Shown piece after piece: positions 48,893 through 57,169 of a DNA stretch of 64,000 nucleotides. Within the stretch, counting starts at the first letter, position 1. Each line of letters begins with the position of its first letter. The DNA lies in NCBI GenBank assembly GCA_964413535.1, contig CAYPTB010000055.1, forward strand, positions 124,001 through 188,000, written 5' to 3'. The translations under genes were made by a program, and so were the position numbers. The stretch is from CAYPTB01 sp964413535 (GTDB lineage: Bacteria > Planctomycetota > UBA1135 > GCA-002686595). Under the pieces are notes generated by a model. The model did not search any database and was not told where the DNA came from. It was given only the letters and a program-made list of their open reading frames with translations.

Positions 48893-50155
48893 TCAGGCGA
48901 GCATCCGGGCGCCGTACAGGGCGCTCTCCCCCAAACCCTCTTCGATGCGCAGGAGCTGGTTGTACTTCGCGACGCGGTCGGAGCGGCAGGGCGCCCCGGT
49001 CTTGATCTGACCCGTGTTCAGGGCCACGGCGAGATCGGCGATCGTCGCGTCCTCGGTCTCGCCGGAGCGATGGCTCATGACGCAGGTGTAGCCGCTGCGG
49101 TGCGCGAGCGCGATCGTCTCGAGCGTTTCGGTCAAGGTTCCGATCTGGTTGACCTTGACCAGGATCGAGTTCCCCACGCGGCGCGCGATTCCCTCGCGCA
49201 GACGCTCGGTGCTCGTCACGAAGAGATCGTCACCCACGAGCTGCACCTTGGATCCGAGCCGCGACGTGAGCTCCGCCCAGCCCGCCCAGTCGTCCTGGTC
49301 GAGCCCGTCCTCGATGCTGAAGATCGGATACTTCTCGCACCAGTCGGCGTAGAGCTCGGCCAGCTCGCGCGCGCTGTGCGGACGGCCGTCCACGTGGTAG
49401 GCGCCGTTCTCATGGAACTCCGACGCGGCCGCGTCGATGGCGATCCGGATGTCGCGCCCCGGCTGCAGTCCGGTCTTCTCCACGGCGGACAGGATCAGCT
49501 CGATGGCCTCTTCGTTCGAGCGCAGGTCGGGCGCGAAGCCCCCTTCGTCGCCGACCGCGGTGGTCAGTCCGCGTCCCTTGCACACGCCCTTCAGCGCATG
49601 GAACACCTCGGTTCCCATGCGCAGCCCCTCGGCGAAGCGCGTGGCGCCGAAGGGCATGATCATGAACTCCTGAAGGTCGACGTTGTTGTCGGCGTGGGCG
49701 CCGCCGTTCAGGATGTTCATCATCGGGACGGGGAGCACGCGGGCGCCGGCTCCCCCGACGTAACGGTAGAGCGGTTGCCCCGTCTCCTGCGCCGCGGCCT
49801 TCGCCACGGCGAGCGACACGCCCAGGATCGCATTGGCGCCGAGCCGCGACTTGTTCGCCGTGCCGTCGAGTTCCAGCATCGCGCGATCGACGCTGCCCTG
49901 GTCCGTCGCTTCGTACCCGACCAGGTGTCGCGCGATCTCGGTGTTCACGTTGTCGACGGCCTTCAGCACTCCCTTGCCGCCGTAACGGGCTTCGCCGTCG
50001 CGCAGCTCGTGGGCTTCGTGGTGGCCCGTGCTCGCTCCCGAGGGAACCGCCGCCCGGCCCTCGACTCCGCTCTCGAGCACGACCTCGACCTCGACCGTGG
50101 GGTTCCCGCGGGAGTCCAGGATCTCCCGCGCGTGGACATCCATGATCTCGCTCAT
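48893..50155 (-). CDS. eno: Enolase
   Basis: 420 aa, the standard length. It interconverts 2-phosphoglycerate and phosphoenolpyruvate. Motifs: ILDSRGNPTVEVEV, SGASTGHHEAHELRD, the metal ligands in AIDAAASEF, FSIEDGLDQDDW and VGDDLF, active lysine in ILVKVNQIGTLTET, and SHRSGETEDA. All catalytic residues appear present. A TAGGCT box ends seven bases before the ATG, suggesting a leaderless transcript for eno-ftsB. Confidence 0.98.
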   Translation of the reverse strand: MSEIMDVHAREILDSRGNPTVEVEVVLESGVEGRAAVPSGASTGHHEAHELRDGEARYGGKGVLKAVDNVNTEIARHLVGYEATDQGSVDRAMLELDGTANKSRLGANAILGVSLAVAKAAAQETGQPLYRYVGGAGARVLPVPMMNILNGGAHADNNVDLQEFMIMPFGATRFAEGLRMGTEVFHALKGVCKGRGLTTAVGDEGGFAPDLRSNEEAIELILSAVEKTGLQPGRDIRIAIDAAASEFHENGAYHVDGRPHSARELAELYADWCEKYPIFSIEDGLDQDDWAGWAELTSRLGSKVQLVGDDLFVTSTERLREGIARRVGNSILVKVNQIGTLTETLETIALAHRSGYTCVMSHRSGETEDATIADLAVALNTGQIKTGAPCRSDRVAKYNQLLRIEEGLGESALYGARMLA

Positions 50156-50162
50156 GGGCCGG

Positions 50163-50168
50163 AGCCTA
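50163..50168 (-). promoter_or_regulatory. TAGGCT -10 box of eno
   Basis: On the minus strand TAGGCT ends seven bases before the eno ATG. TTCGAC lies 17 bp upstream (50191-50186) as a weak -35. Confidence 0.4.
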
Positions 50169-50277
50169 CTCGAAGCGGGGAGGTGGTCGAAGGGGGCCCC
50201 CGCGAAACGCGCGTTCCGCGGATAGGGCGGAACCTCGGCCCCGGACCCCGCCTGGATGGAGCGCCGGTCCGTCGCCT

Positions 50278-51174
50278 ATGTTGGAGCGCCCTGAGCGCAC
50301 CGTGAAGCGAATCAACCTGCTGCCGAACCTGGTGACCTTGGCCAACGCCTTCTGCGGGCTCCTGGCCATGGCCAAGGCCATCGATGCGCTCGCCTCCGTG
50401 GGGGAGAGCCCCGCGGTCTTCTACCTGAAGATGGACAGTGCGTGCATGCTCGTCTTCCTCGCCATGGTCTTCGACGCCCTGGACGGGAAGATCGCTCGCA
50501 TCACCCGCAGCTCGAGCGAGTTCGGCGCGCAGCTCGATTCGTTCTCCGACCTCTTGACCTTCGGCGTCGCGCCGGCGCTCCTCGCGAAGGTCCTGATCGA
50601 GCACGAGGGGGCGTTGCTCGGCTACGAAGGCCACCCGCGTCTGCACTTCCTCGCCGCCGCCGCGTTCTCGCTCATGGCGATCCTGCGCTTGGCGCGCTTC
50701 AACCTGGAGAACGAGCCGGAGGAGTCGAGCCACCAGGAGTTCAAGGGTCTGCCGTCCCCGGCGGCGGCCGGGGCGCTGACGTCGACCATGTGGCTGTACC
50801 TCGTCCTCAAGCGGCCCGAGGTGGTCGAGGTGGTCGAAGGCGGGTGGACGCCCTTCGGACGCTTGACCGGCTGGATGAAGGCCATCGAATGGACTCCCGT
50901 CTTCGCGGGACTGCCCATCGTCCTGGTCGTGCTCATGATCGGGCTCGGACTGCTGATGGTGAGCCGCGTTCGCTACGTCCACTTCGTCTCCGTGCTCGCG
51001 GGCGACCGCAGCCAGTTCGTGACCCTCGTCGGCGTCGTCTTCGCCCTGTTCCTCTTCTTCCTGGCGCCGGTGCCGGCGCTGTTCCTCACCTTCAACGGCT
51101 TCGTGCTGTTCGGGCTCGTCCAGTACGTCGTGCAGCGCGCCCGCGGCGCGCGCGAGGCGGTGCGACCCGGATGA
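50278..51174 (+). CDS. pssA: CDP-diacylglycerol-serine O-phosphatidyltransferase
   Basis: 298 aa. It makes phosphatidylserine. The CDP-alcohol phosphatidyltransferase motif D-x2-D-G-x2-A-R-x8-G-x3-D-x3-D is intact as DALDGKIAR...G.QLDSFSD. About seven membrane helices are present. An in-frame GTG at 50302 (VKRINLLPNLVTLANAFCG) matches the usual family N-terminus better, and TATGTT at 50277-50282 would then be its -10; the ATG start adds eight residues. The stop overlaps folK (ATGA). Confidence 0.9.
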   Translation: MLERPERTVKRINLLPNLVTLANAFCGLLAMAKAIDALASVGESPAVFYLKMDSACMLVFLAMVFDALDGKIARITRSSSEFGAQLDSFSDLLTFGVAPALLAKVLIEHEGALLGYEGHPRLHFLAAAAFSLMAILRLARFNLENEPEESSHQEFKGLPSPAAAGALTSTMWLYLVLKRPEVVEVVEGGWTPFGRLTGWMKAIEWTPVFAGLPIVLVVLMIGLGLLMVSRVRYVHFVSVLAGDRSQFVTLVGVVFALFLFFLAPVPALFLTFNGFVLFGLVQYVVQRARGAREAVRPG

Positions 51175-51725
51175 AGGTCCGGGTCGCCGTGGGACTCGGC
51201 AGCAACCGCGGCGATCGCGCGCGCACGCTCGAGAGCGCCGTCCAGCGCCTCGCTCGGCACGTGGAAGTGGCGGCCCTCTCGCCTTGGCTCGAGAATCCCG
51301 CCGTCGGGGGGCCGCCGGGCCAATCCGATTACTTGAACGGGGTCCTGCTGGGGACCACCCACCTCGCGCCCGAGGCGCTCCTCGCGCTACTCCAGGAGAT
51401 CGAGGCCGAGCACGGCCGCGATCGGGAACGTGAGGGCGTGCACGGCGCGCGCACGTTGGACCTCGACCTGCTCGTGTACGGCGAGCTCATGACCTGCGGC
51501 TCGGACCTCGAGATTCCCCATCCGCGCATGCTCGAGCGCGACTTCGTGCTGGTGCCGCTCGCGCGCATCGCGCCCACGCTCCGGCTGCCGCACACGGGTC
51601 GCACGGCGCTGGAGGAGGCGCACCGGCTCGCCCAGCGGCGCATCCTCGGGCCGAGCCCCGTGACCGCGGCGGTGGCGGACGCGCTGCGCGGTCGCTGGAC
51701 GATCGAGGCGTCGCCGTCGGAATGA
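51171..51725 (+). CDS. folK: 6-hydroxymethyl-7,8-dihydropterin pyrophosphokinase
   Basis: 184 aa from ATG 51171. HPPK motifs GLGSNRGDR near the start, HGARTLDLDLLVYGE (magnesium site) and IPHPRMLERDFVLVPLARIAP. It transfers pyrophosphate to the pterin in folate synthesis. Overlaps pssA before it and panC after it, both by four bases. Confidence 0.95.
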   Translation: MKVRVAVGLGSNRGDRARTLESAVQRLARHVEVAALSPWLENPAVGGPPGQSDYLNGVLLGTTHLAPEALLALLQEIEAEHGRDREREGVHGARTLDLDLLVYGELMTCGSDLEIPHPRMLERDFVLVPLARIAPTLRLPHTGRTALEEAHRLAQRRILGPSPVTAAVADALRGRWTIEASPSE

Positions 51726-52594
51726 CGCTCCTCCTCTCCGATCCCGCTGCTGCCCGCGCATGGGGAGCCGAGGTTCGGGCGGCCGGAGAGACGCTCGGTT
51801 TCGTCCCGACGATGGGCGCGCTCCACCGCGGCCATCAGGAGCTCGTGCGCGCCTCGGTCGCGGAGAACGATCGGACCTGCGTGAGCCTGTTCGTCAATCC
51901 GCTGCAGTTCGACGAGCCGCGCGACTTCGAGCGTTATCCGCGCGACCTCGCCGCCGACACGCGGCTCTTGTCCGAGGTCGGCTGCGACGTCGCGTTCTCC
52001 GGCACGCTGGAGCAGTTCTTCCCCGAGGCCCGGGGTCGCGCGGACGCGATCCCGCTCGAGGACCCCGGCCCGGCGGCGGAAGGCCTCGAGGGATCGCAGC
52101 GCGCGGGACACTTCGCGGGCGTGGCGACCATCGTGCGCCGCTTGTTCGAGATCGTGGAGCCCGACGTGGCCTACTTCGGCGAGAAGGACTTCCAGCAGAC
52201 CCTGGTCGTGCGCGACCTGGCTCGGCGACTGGGGGCCCCGCGCATCTCGGTGCGACCGACGGTGCGCGACCCGTCGGGACTCGCGCTCTCCTCGCGCAAC
52301 GCGTTGCTCGGCGCCCGCGAGCGCGAGGACGCGAGCGCGCTCTCGCGCGGTCTGTTCGCCGCGCGGCGCGCGTTCCGCGAGGGGATCCGCGAAGCGCGCG
52401 ACCTCTCGGGGATCGTGGAAGCGGAACTCGCCGCGGGCCCGCTCTGGCTCGAGTACAGCGAGCTGCGCGACCCGGAGGATTGGTCGAGGGGACCGCTCGT
52501 CGGACGGGTGTCCCGCGCCCAGGCCCTCGCCGCCGCACGTCTGGGGGCCGTGCGGCTGATCGACAACTTGCGCCTCGACGGAGCGGGGGAATGA
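51722..52594 (+). CDS. panC: Pantoate-beta-alanine ligase
   Basis: 290 aa. Makes pantothenate from pantoate and beta-alanine with ATP. Signature blocks: FVPTMGALHRGHQELV (HIGH-type), SLFVNPLQFD, FGEKDFQQ and PTVRDPSGLALSSRN (KMSKS-type). Full length. ATGA overlaps with folK and ispE. Confidence 0.97.
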   Translation: MTLLLSDPAAARAWGAEVRAAGETLGFVPTMGALHRGHQELVRASVAENDRTCVSLFVNPLQFDEPRDFERYPRDLAADTRLLSEVGCDVAFSGTLEQFFPEARGRADAIPLEDPGPAAEGLEGSQRAGHFAGVATIVRRLFEIVEPDVAYFGEKDFQQTLVVRDLARRLGAPRISVRPTVRDPSGLALSSRNALLGAREREDASALSRGLFAARRAFREGIREARDLSGIVEAELAAGPLWLEYSELRDPEDWSRGPLVGRVSRAQALAAARLGAVRLIDNLRLDGAGE

Positions 52595-53541
52595 GGGCTT
52601 CGCGCGTGCGCGTCCGCGCTCCGGCCAAGGTCAACCTGTGGCTCGACGTGCTCTCCCTGCGACCCGACGGCTTCCACGAGCTGGACACGGGCCTGCTCGC
52701 GCTCGATCTCGCCGATCGGTTGACGGTCGAGATCGCGAGCGAGCCGGGGATCGCGTTCGAGCTGCTCGGCCCGCTCGTCTCGGACGACGTGCCGAGCGAC
52801 CGCTCCAACCTGGCGGTGCGCGCGGCCGAGCTCGTTCTCGACGGCGCCATCGACGCGGGCCGCGTCCCGCGCGGAACCGGATTGCGGCTCGAGCTAGAGA
52901 AACACGTCCCGTCGCGTGCGGGACTCGGCGGCGGCAGTTCCGACGCCGCGGCCGCCCTCCTCGGCGCCCGTCACGTGCTCGAACTCCCCCCCGACCCCGA
53001 AGGGGCGCGGACGCGGCTCGCAGCGCTCGGATCGGATTGCGTCTTCTTTCTCGACGCTGGTAAGACGGGTTTCGGGCGCTGCTTGGGACGGGGGGAGCGG
53101 GTGGAACCGCTCCCGCTGCTCGACTCCGCTTGGACCGTCGCGCTCCTCACCCCGAGCGTCGCCTGCGGCACGCGCGAGGTGTACGCGGCGCTGAGCAGCC
53201 CCTTGAGTGCGCGCGGGGAGTGCTCTAGCGTTCGAGAAACGCTCCTTTGTCGCACCGAAGCGGAAGTGCGCGCCGGAATCTCCAACCGCCTGGAGGTCGC
53301 CGCCCTCGAGGCCGTTCCCGCGCTCCGACCGTGGCGCGACCTCCTCGACGAGAACGGTGCACGACATTTCACCCTCAGTGGATCCGGATCGACCTTCTTC
53401 GGCCTGTTCCGCGACGCGCGGGAAGCCCGGGCTTGCCTGGACGGGCTCACCCGGCGTGCGCGCGCGAGCGGACTGGTCCCGCGGGGGTCGTGGCTCGCGC
53501 GTCCCATCGGATCCGGTGCGGCCCTGGAACTCGCCCTTTGA
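52591..53541 (+). CDS. ispE: 4-diphosphocytidyl-2-C-methyl-D-erythritol kinase
   Basis: 316 aa from ATG 52591. A GHMP kinase of the MEP isoprenoid pathway. APAKVNLWLDV carries the active lysine, PSRAGLGGGSSDAAAAL is the ATP loop and FTLSGSGSTFFGLF the third motif. The C-terminus runs about 25 residues past the usual end. Fourth gene of pssA-folK-panC-ispE. Confidence 0.96.
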   Translation: MRASRVRVRAPAKVNLWLDVLSLRPDGFHELDTGLLALDLADRLTVEIASEPGIAFELLGPLVSDDVPSDRSNLAVRAAELVLDGAIDAGRVPRGTGLRLELEKHVPSRAGLGGGSSDAAAALLGARHVLELPPDPEGARTRLAALGSDCVFFLDAGKTGFGRCLGRGERVEPLPLLDSAWTVALLTPSVACGTREVYAALSSPLSARGECSSVRETLLCRTEAEVRAGISNRLEVAALEAVPALRPWRDLLDENGARHFTLSGSGSTFFGLFRDAREARACLDGLTRRARASGLVPRGSWLARPIGSGAALELAL

Positions 53542-53561
53542 CCCCTTCACGGGCGTGCTCC

Positions 53562-53589
53562 GCTCGGGCTGCGCGCCGCGTGCCCGAGC
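53562..53589 (+). terminator. Hairpin between ispE and spoVG
   Basis: GCTCGGGC (53562-53569) and GCCCGAGC (53582-53589) form an 8-bp stem with a 12-nt loop, 20 bases after ispE. No T-run; it may be a weak terminator or spoVG leader structure. Confidence 0.4.
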
Positions 53590-53625
53590 CATAGAGGAGG
53601 ATGCTCCCACCCGCGAGCCCACTCC

Positions 53626-54075
53626 ATGGAACTGACCGAGATCCGCATCAAGCTGATCAGGGGCAAGGGAGACAAGCTCCGCGCCTTTGCCAGCATCACG
53701 ATCGACCAGTCGGTGGTCGTGCGCGATCTCAAGATCATCGAGGGCGGCAGCGGGCTCTTCGTGGCGATGCCGAGCCGCAAGCTGTGCGACCGCTGCCCCT
53801 CGTGCGCGGGCAAGAACCACCTGCGGGCCAGGTTCTGCAACGACTGCGGCACGCGGCTGCGCGAGTTCCGCGGCCGGCTCGACGACCGCGGACGGCCGCG
53901 GCTCTACGCCGACATCGCCCACCCGATCCACCAGGAGTCGCGCGACTTCGTGCAGAGCCGCGTGATCGAGGCCTTCCGGCTGGAGCTCGAGCGCTCCAAG
54001 CAGGAGGGCTACGTCGAGACGACCTTCGACGACCTCGACTACGACTCCTACGACGAGGCGGAAGCGGACGTCTAG
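53626..54075 (+). CDS. spoVG: SpoVG-family protein with inserted zinc ribbon
   Basis: 149 aa. The SpoVG fold (MELTEIRIKLIRGKGDKLRAFASITIDQSVVVRDLKIIEG...GLFVAMPSRK) is interrupted at residues 54-74 by Cys54-x2-Cys57-x2-Cys60 and Cys71-x2-Cys74, a zinc ribbon. It then resumes with ADIAHPIHQESRDFVQSRVIEAF. In Bacillus and Listeria SpoVG is a nucleic-acid-binding regulator of division and virulence. The insertion is reported in several planctomycete-like genomes and should add a DNA/RNA or protein contact. The acidic tail DLDYDSYDEAEAD is notable. An AGGAGG lies 33 bases upstream of the ATG, too far to serve it. Confidence 0.85.
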   Translation: MELTEIRIKLIRGKGDKLRAFASITIDQSVVVRDLKIIEGGSGLFVAMPSRKLCDRCPSCAGKNHLRARFCNDCGTRLREFRGRLDDRGRPRLYADIAHPIHQESRDFVQSRVIEAFRLELERSKQEGYVETTFDDLDYDSYDEAEADV

Positions 54076-54080
54076 CGGGC

Positions 54081-55010
54081 GTGTCGCCGCGCTCCCTCGC
54101 CTCGGTCGACGTCGCCGTACTGGGCCTGGGCGCCGTCGGCCGCGCCTTCGCGCGCGCGCTCGAGCGCGAAGGCTCGCGCCGCTCGCTCGCGCTCCACTCG
54201 CGCCGTCTTGGCGTCGCGTCGAGCCTGGCTGCTGAGCTCGGCGGCGGGAACCCGCGCTCTCCCCTGCGGGCGAGCGATGACCTTGCGAGCGGCGCGCTCG
54301 CGGTCGACCTCGCGCTCCTGTGCGTGCGCGACGACGAGCTCGGAGAATGCGCCGCCGAGCTCGCCCGTGCAGGCCCCCCGCGGGAGGGCGCCGTGCTCCT
54401 CCACACCTCAGGCTTCCACGGGGTCTCCGTGCTCGAGCCCGCCGCGCGCACCGGCTGGAGCACCGGCGGCCTCCATCCGCTCGCGTCGGTCCCGCGCGCC
54501 GCGGGAGACGCCGACCCGTTCACCGGAACCGCCTTCGCGGTCGCCGGCGAGCCGCGCGCTCTGGCGCTCGCGCGCCGCGTCGCAGAGGCCGTGGGCGGGA
54601 GCTCGTTCGAGCTCGCGGGCGACGCAGGCGCGCGCGCGCGCTACCACGCCGCCGCGGCGCTCTTGTCGAACGGTCTGGTGGCACTGTTCGACGCCGCGGA
54701 CGAGCTCTTCGCGGGAGCGACCACGGGCAGCGCGGAGGACCGCAGGCGCGCCCTCGCGGAGCTCCTGCGTTCCACCGCCCGCGACCTCGGCCTCGCTCCG
54801 CCAGAGGAGCTCCTCACCGGTCCGATCGCTCGCGGGGACCGACGCGTGGTAGCGGGTCATCTCTCGGCCCTGCGCGGCCGACCGGCGACGCTCGAGCTGT
54901 ACCGCGTGCTCTCCGCGCGCATGGTCGCGCTCGCCCGGCGCGCGGGCCGGGTCGAGCCGGCGCGGCTCGACGAGATCGCGGCGCTGCTCTCGGCCGCCGA
55001 TCCCCGGTAG
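54081..55010 (+). CDS. DUF2520/Rossmann-fold protein
   Basis: 309 aa from GTG 54081, six bases after spoVG. An N-terminal NAD(P)-binding fold (VDVAVLGLGAVGRAFARALE) is followed by HTSGFHGVSVLEPA, GLHPLASVP and a helical DUF2520 domain (ARYHAAAALLSNGLVALFDAA, GPIARGDRRVVAGHL). The family resembles ketopantoate reductase and NADP-dependent dehydrogenases. Substrate unknown; the pantothenate gene panC nearby is only suggestive. Confidence 0.8.
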   Translation: MSPRSLASVDVAVLGLGAVGRAFARALEREGSRRSLALHSRRLGVASSLAAELGGGNPRSPLRASDDLASGALAVDLALLCVRDDELGECAAELARAGPPREGAVLLHTSGFHGVSVLEPAARTGWSTGGLHPLASVPRAAGDADPFTGTAFAVAGEPRALALARRVAEAVGGSSFELAGDAGARARYHAAAALLSNGLVALFDAADELFAGATTGSAEDRRRALAELLRSTARDLGLAPPEELLTGPIARGDRRVVAGHLSALRGRPATLELYRVLSARMVALARRAGRVEPARLDEIAALLSAADPR

Positions 55011-55022
55011 CCTCACGGGCCG

Positions 55023-56570
55023 ATGGCGATCGTCGTCTCGCATACGGGCGTGGACTTCGCCGAGCTCGCGGCTCGCGCGCTGCGCCAAGCCCCGCTCTCG
55101 GACTTGATCGAGCTGCGCCTCGACCGCATCGGCGATCCGGGGCGCGGCGCCCTCTCGGACTTCGTGCGAGCGGTGAAGAAACCGGTCATCGTCGCGGTGC
55201 ACGGGAGCGACGCCTGGGGCGATTTCACGGGCGACGACGACGAGCACCTCGCGATCCTGCACGGCGCGGCCGAGGCGGGCGTCGCCTTCGTCGACGTGCC
55301 CTGGCGCCTGGCGCTGGATCTCGGCCCGGTCGCGGGGAAGTGCCATCGCATCGTCTCGCGCCACGAGACCGAAGGGGTTCCCGACGACCTCGACCTGGTG
55401 CTCGAGGACGTGCGCGCCGTCCTCGACGAGGGAGACCTCGTCAAGCTCGTCGCCCTGGCGCACACGACGAACGACGGGTTGCGGATGCTGCGCTTCCTGC
55501 GCCGGGTCGGCGGCGGGCTGATCGGCTTCTGCGCGGGCGAAGCGGGCAGCTTCACGCGCGTCCTCGCTCCGATCTTCGGCTCACCGTTCACCTACGCGGC
55601 CCCGGCCGTGCTCGACGGCCGTGCGCCCGAGCCCACCGCTCCCGGCCAGATCCGCGCGAACGACCTGCGCGCGATCTTCCCGCCCGGCGGCGTCTCGCAG
55701 GAGACCGCGATCTTCGGTGTCGTCGGGAACCCCGTGAAGCACTCGTTCTCGCCCTGGGTACACGGGATGGCCCTCAAGGCGGCGAAGCTCGACGCCGTCT
55801 ACGTCGCGTTCGAGCCCGCGGACTTCGACTCCTTCCTCGCGCTCGCCGACGACCTGAACTTCCGCGGCTTCTCGGTCACCGCACCGTTCAAGCAAGCGGC
55901 CTTCGGGCGTGGGGCGTCCTCGGACGAAGCCGCGCGTCGCGCGCGCGCCGCCAATACGCTCGTGCGCGAGGGCTCGGCTTGGCGCGCAGCCAACACCGAT
56001 TCGCCCGCGATCCTCGAGACGCTCGAGCGCGCTTTCCGCCACCACGGCAACGTCACCGGGCGTCCCGTGGCCTTGCCGGTGGCGCACACGCTCGTCCTCG
56101 GGACGGGCGGCTCCGCGCGCTCGGCCGCGACCGCGGTCCGCGACGCCCACGGGCGCGTGACGATCGCGGGACGCGATGCGCGCAAGGCGGAAGCCCTGGC
56201 CAAGGAGACGGGCTGCGCCTGGATCCCTTGGGACGCGATCGCGACGACCGACTACGACTGCCTCGTCCACGCGACGCCGGTGGGCTCGCGCGCCGTGCCG
56301 GGAGCGTGTCCGATCCCCGAGGATTGGATCCGGCCCGGGACGCTCGTGCTCGACTGCGTGTACCGGCCGATCCGGACGCCGCTGCTCGCCGCCGCGCGCG
56401 CGCGCGGTTGCACCGCGATCCCCGGCGGCGAGTGGTTCGTGCGCCAGGCGCGCGAGCAGTTCCGCCTGTTCACGCGCACCGAAGCGGACGAAGGGCTCCT
56501 GCGCGCCGCGTTCGAGAGCGCGCTCGCGGCCGAGGGACGGTCCGAGGCGGGCGCGGAGGGAGGGCGCTGA
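55023..56570 (+). CDS. aroDE: Bifunctional 3-dehydroquinate dehydratase/shikimate dehydrogenase
   Basis: 515 aa, a fusion of AroD (type I) and AroE. Residues 1-220: ELRLD-type start (IELRLD, 29-34), SRHE with His114, Schiff-base Lys141 in VKLVALAHT. Residues 230-515: VGNPVKHSFSPWVH, SVTAPFK with catalytic Lys290, AANTDS (322-327) and the NADP loop LGTGGSARSAA. It converts dehydroquinate to shikimate in two steps. Such AroDE fusions are known from plants and Chlamydia. The next gene, aroK, overlaps its stop. Confidence 0.95.
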   Translation: MAIVVSHTGVDFAELAARALRQAPLSDLIELRLDRIGDPGRGALSDFVRAVKKPVIVAVHGSDAWGDFTGDDDEHLAILHGAAEAGVAFVDVPWRLALDLGPVAGKCHRIVSRHETEGVPDDLDLVLEDVRAVLDEGDLVKLVALAHTTNDGLRMLRFLRRVGGGLIGFCAGEAGSFTRVLAPIFGSPFTYAAPAVLDGRAPEPTAPGQIRANDLRAIFPPGGVSQETAIFGVVGNPVKHSFSPWVHGMALKAAKLDAVYVAFEPADFDSFLALADDLNFRGFSVTAPFKQAAFGRGASSDEAARRARAANTLVREGSAWRAANTDSPAILETLERAFRHHGNVTGRPVALPVAHTLVLGTGGSARSAATAVRDAHGRVTIAGRDARKAEALAKETGCAWIPWDAIATTDYDCLVHATPVGSRAVPGACPIPEDWIRPGTLVLDCVYRPIRTPLLAAARARGCTAIPGGEWFVRQAREQFRLFTRTEADEGLLRAAFESALAAEGRSEAGAEGGR

Positions 56571-57112
56571 GCGGCACGCCGCGCTCCGCGCGACCGATCG
56601 CGCTCCTCGGCCTGCGCTGCGCGGGGAAGACCTCGGTCGGGCGGGAGCTCGCGGAGCTGCTCGGGACGAGCTTCCGCGACACCGACCGGATGATCGAGCT
56701 CCGTTCGGCGTCCGGGCTCGGGGCGGGCGAGATCCTCGCGACGCACGGCGAGGAAGCGTTCCGCGAGCTCGAGGAGCAGACCCTCGCCGAAGCCCTCGCG
56801 TCCCCGGGCGTGGTCGCGACGGGCGGCGGCGTCGTCGAGCGCGAGCGCTGTCGGAGGCTCTTGGCCGAACGAGCCGTGTGCGTCTGGCTCTGCGCCGATC
56901 CGGCCGTGCTGGCCAAGCGGCTCTGCGCCGACTCGGTTCCGCGACCGCCGCTCCTCGGTACGGACGCCGTGGGCGAGCTCGGGCTCCTGGCCGAACGACG
57001 CGGACCGCACTTCGCGCGGCTCGCGTTCGTCACCGTCGACTCGGGCGCAAGGGATCCGCAAGAGATCGCGCGCGAGATCGAAAGAGAGCTTCGGAAACGG
57101 GGCGCCATTTGA
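56567..57112 (+). CDS. aroK: Shikimate kinase, apparent CTG start
   Basis: 181 aa. P-loop GLRCAGKTSVG, RDTDRM with the shikimate Asp, GEEAFRELE with shikimate Arg, and ATGGGVV. The frame contains no ATG, GTG or TTG before the P-loop except inside aroDE far upstream. The only well-placed codon is CTG 56567, which overlaps the aroDE stop (CTGA) and has GGAGGGAGG four bases upstream. It phosphorylates shikimate made by AroDE. A lid arginine, usual near RPLL, is present in RPPLLG. Confidence 0.85.
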   Translation: MSGTPRSARPIALLGLRCAGKTSVGRELAELLGTSFRDTDRMIELRSASGLGAGEILATHGEEAFRELEEQTLAEALASPGVVATGGGVVERERCRRLLAERAVCVWLCADPAVLAKRLCADSVPRPPLLGTDAVGELGLLAERRGPHFARLAFVTVDSGARDPQEIAREIERELRKRGAI

Positions 57113-57132
57113 CGAGCGAGAGTGCGCTCGTC
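57111..57132 (+). terminator. Hairpin after aroK
   Basis: GACGAGCG (57111-57118) and CGCTCGTC (57125-57132), perfect 8-bp stem with AGAGTG loop at the aroK stop. No T-run. Confidence 0.4.
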
Positions 57133-57156
57133 GTCGTGCTCCGCGGTCGGCGTTGC

Positions 57157-57162
57157 TAGGAT
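57157..57162 (+). promoter_or_regulatory. TAGGAT -10 box, leaderless position
   Basis: TAGGAT ends seven bases before ATG 57170; no convincing -35. Confidence 0.4.
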
Positions 57163-57169
57163 CCACTCG

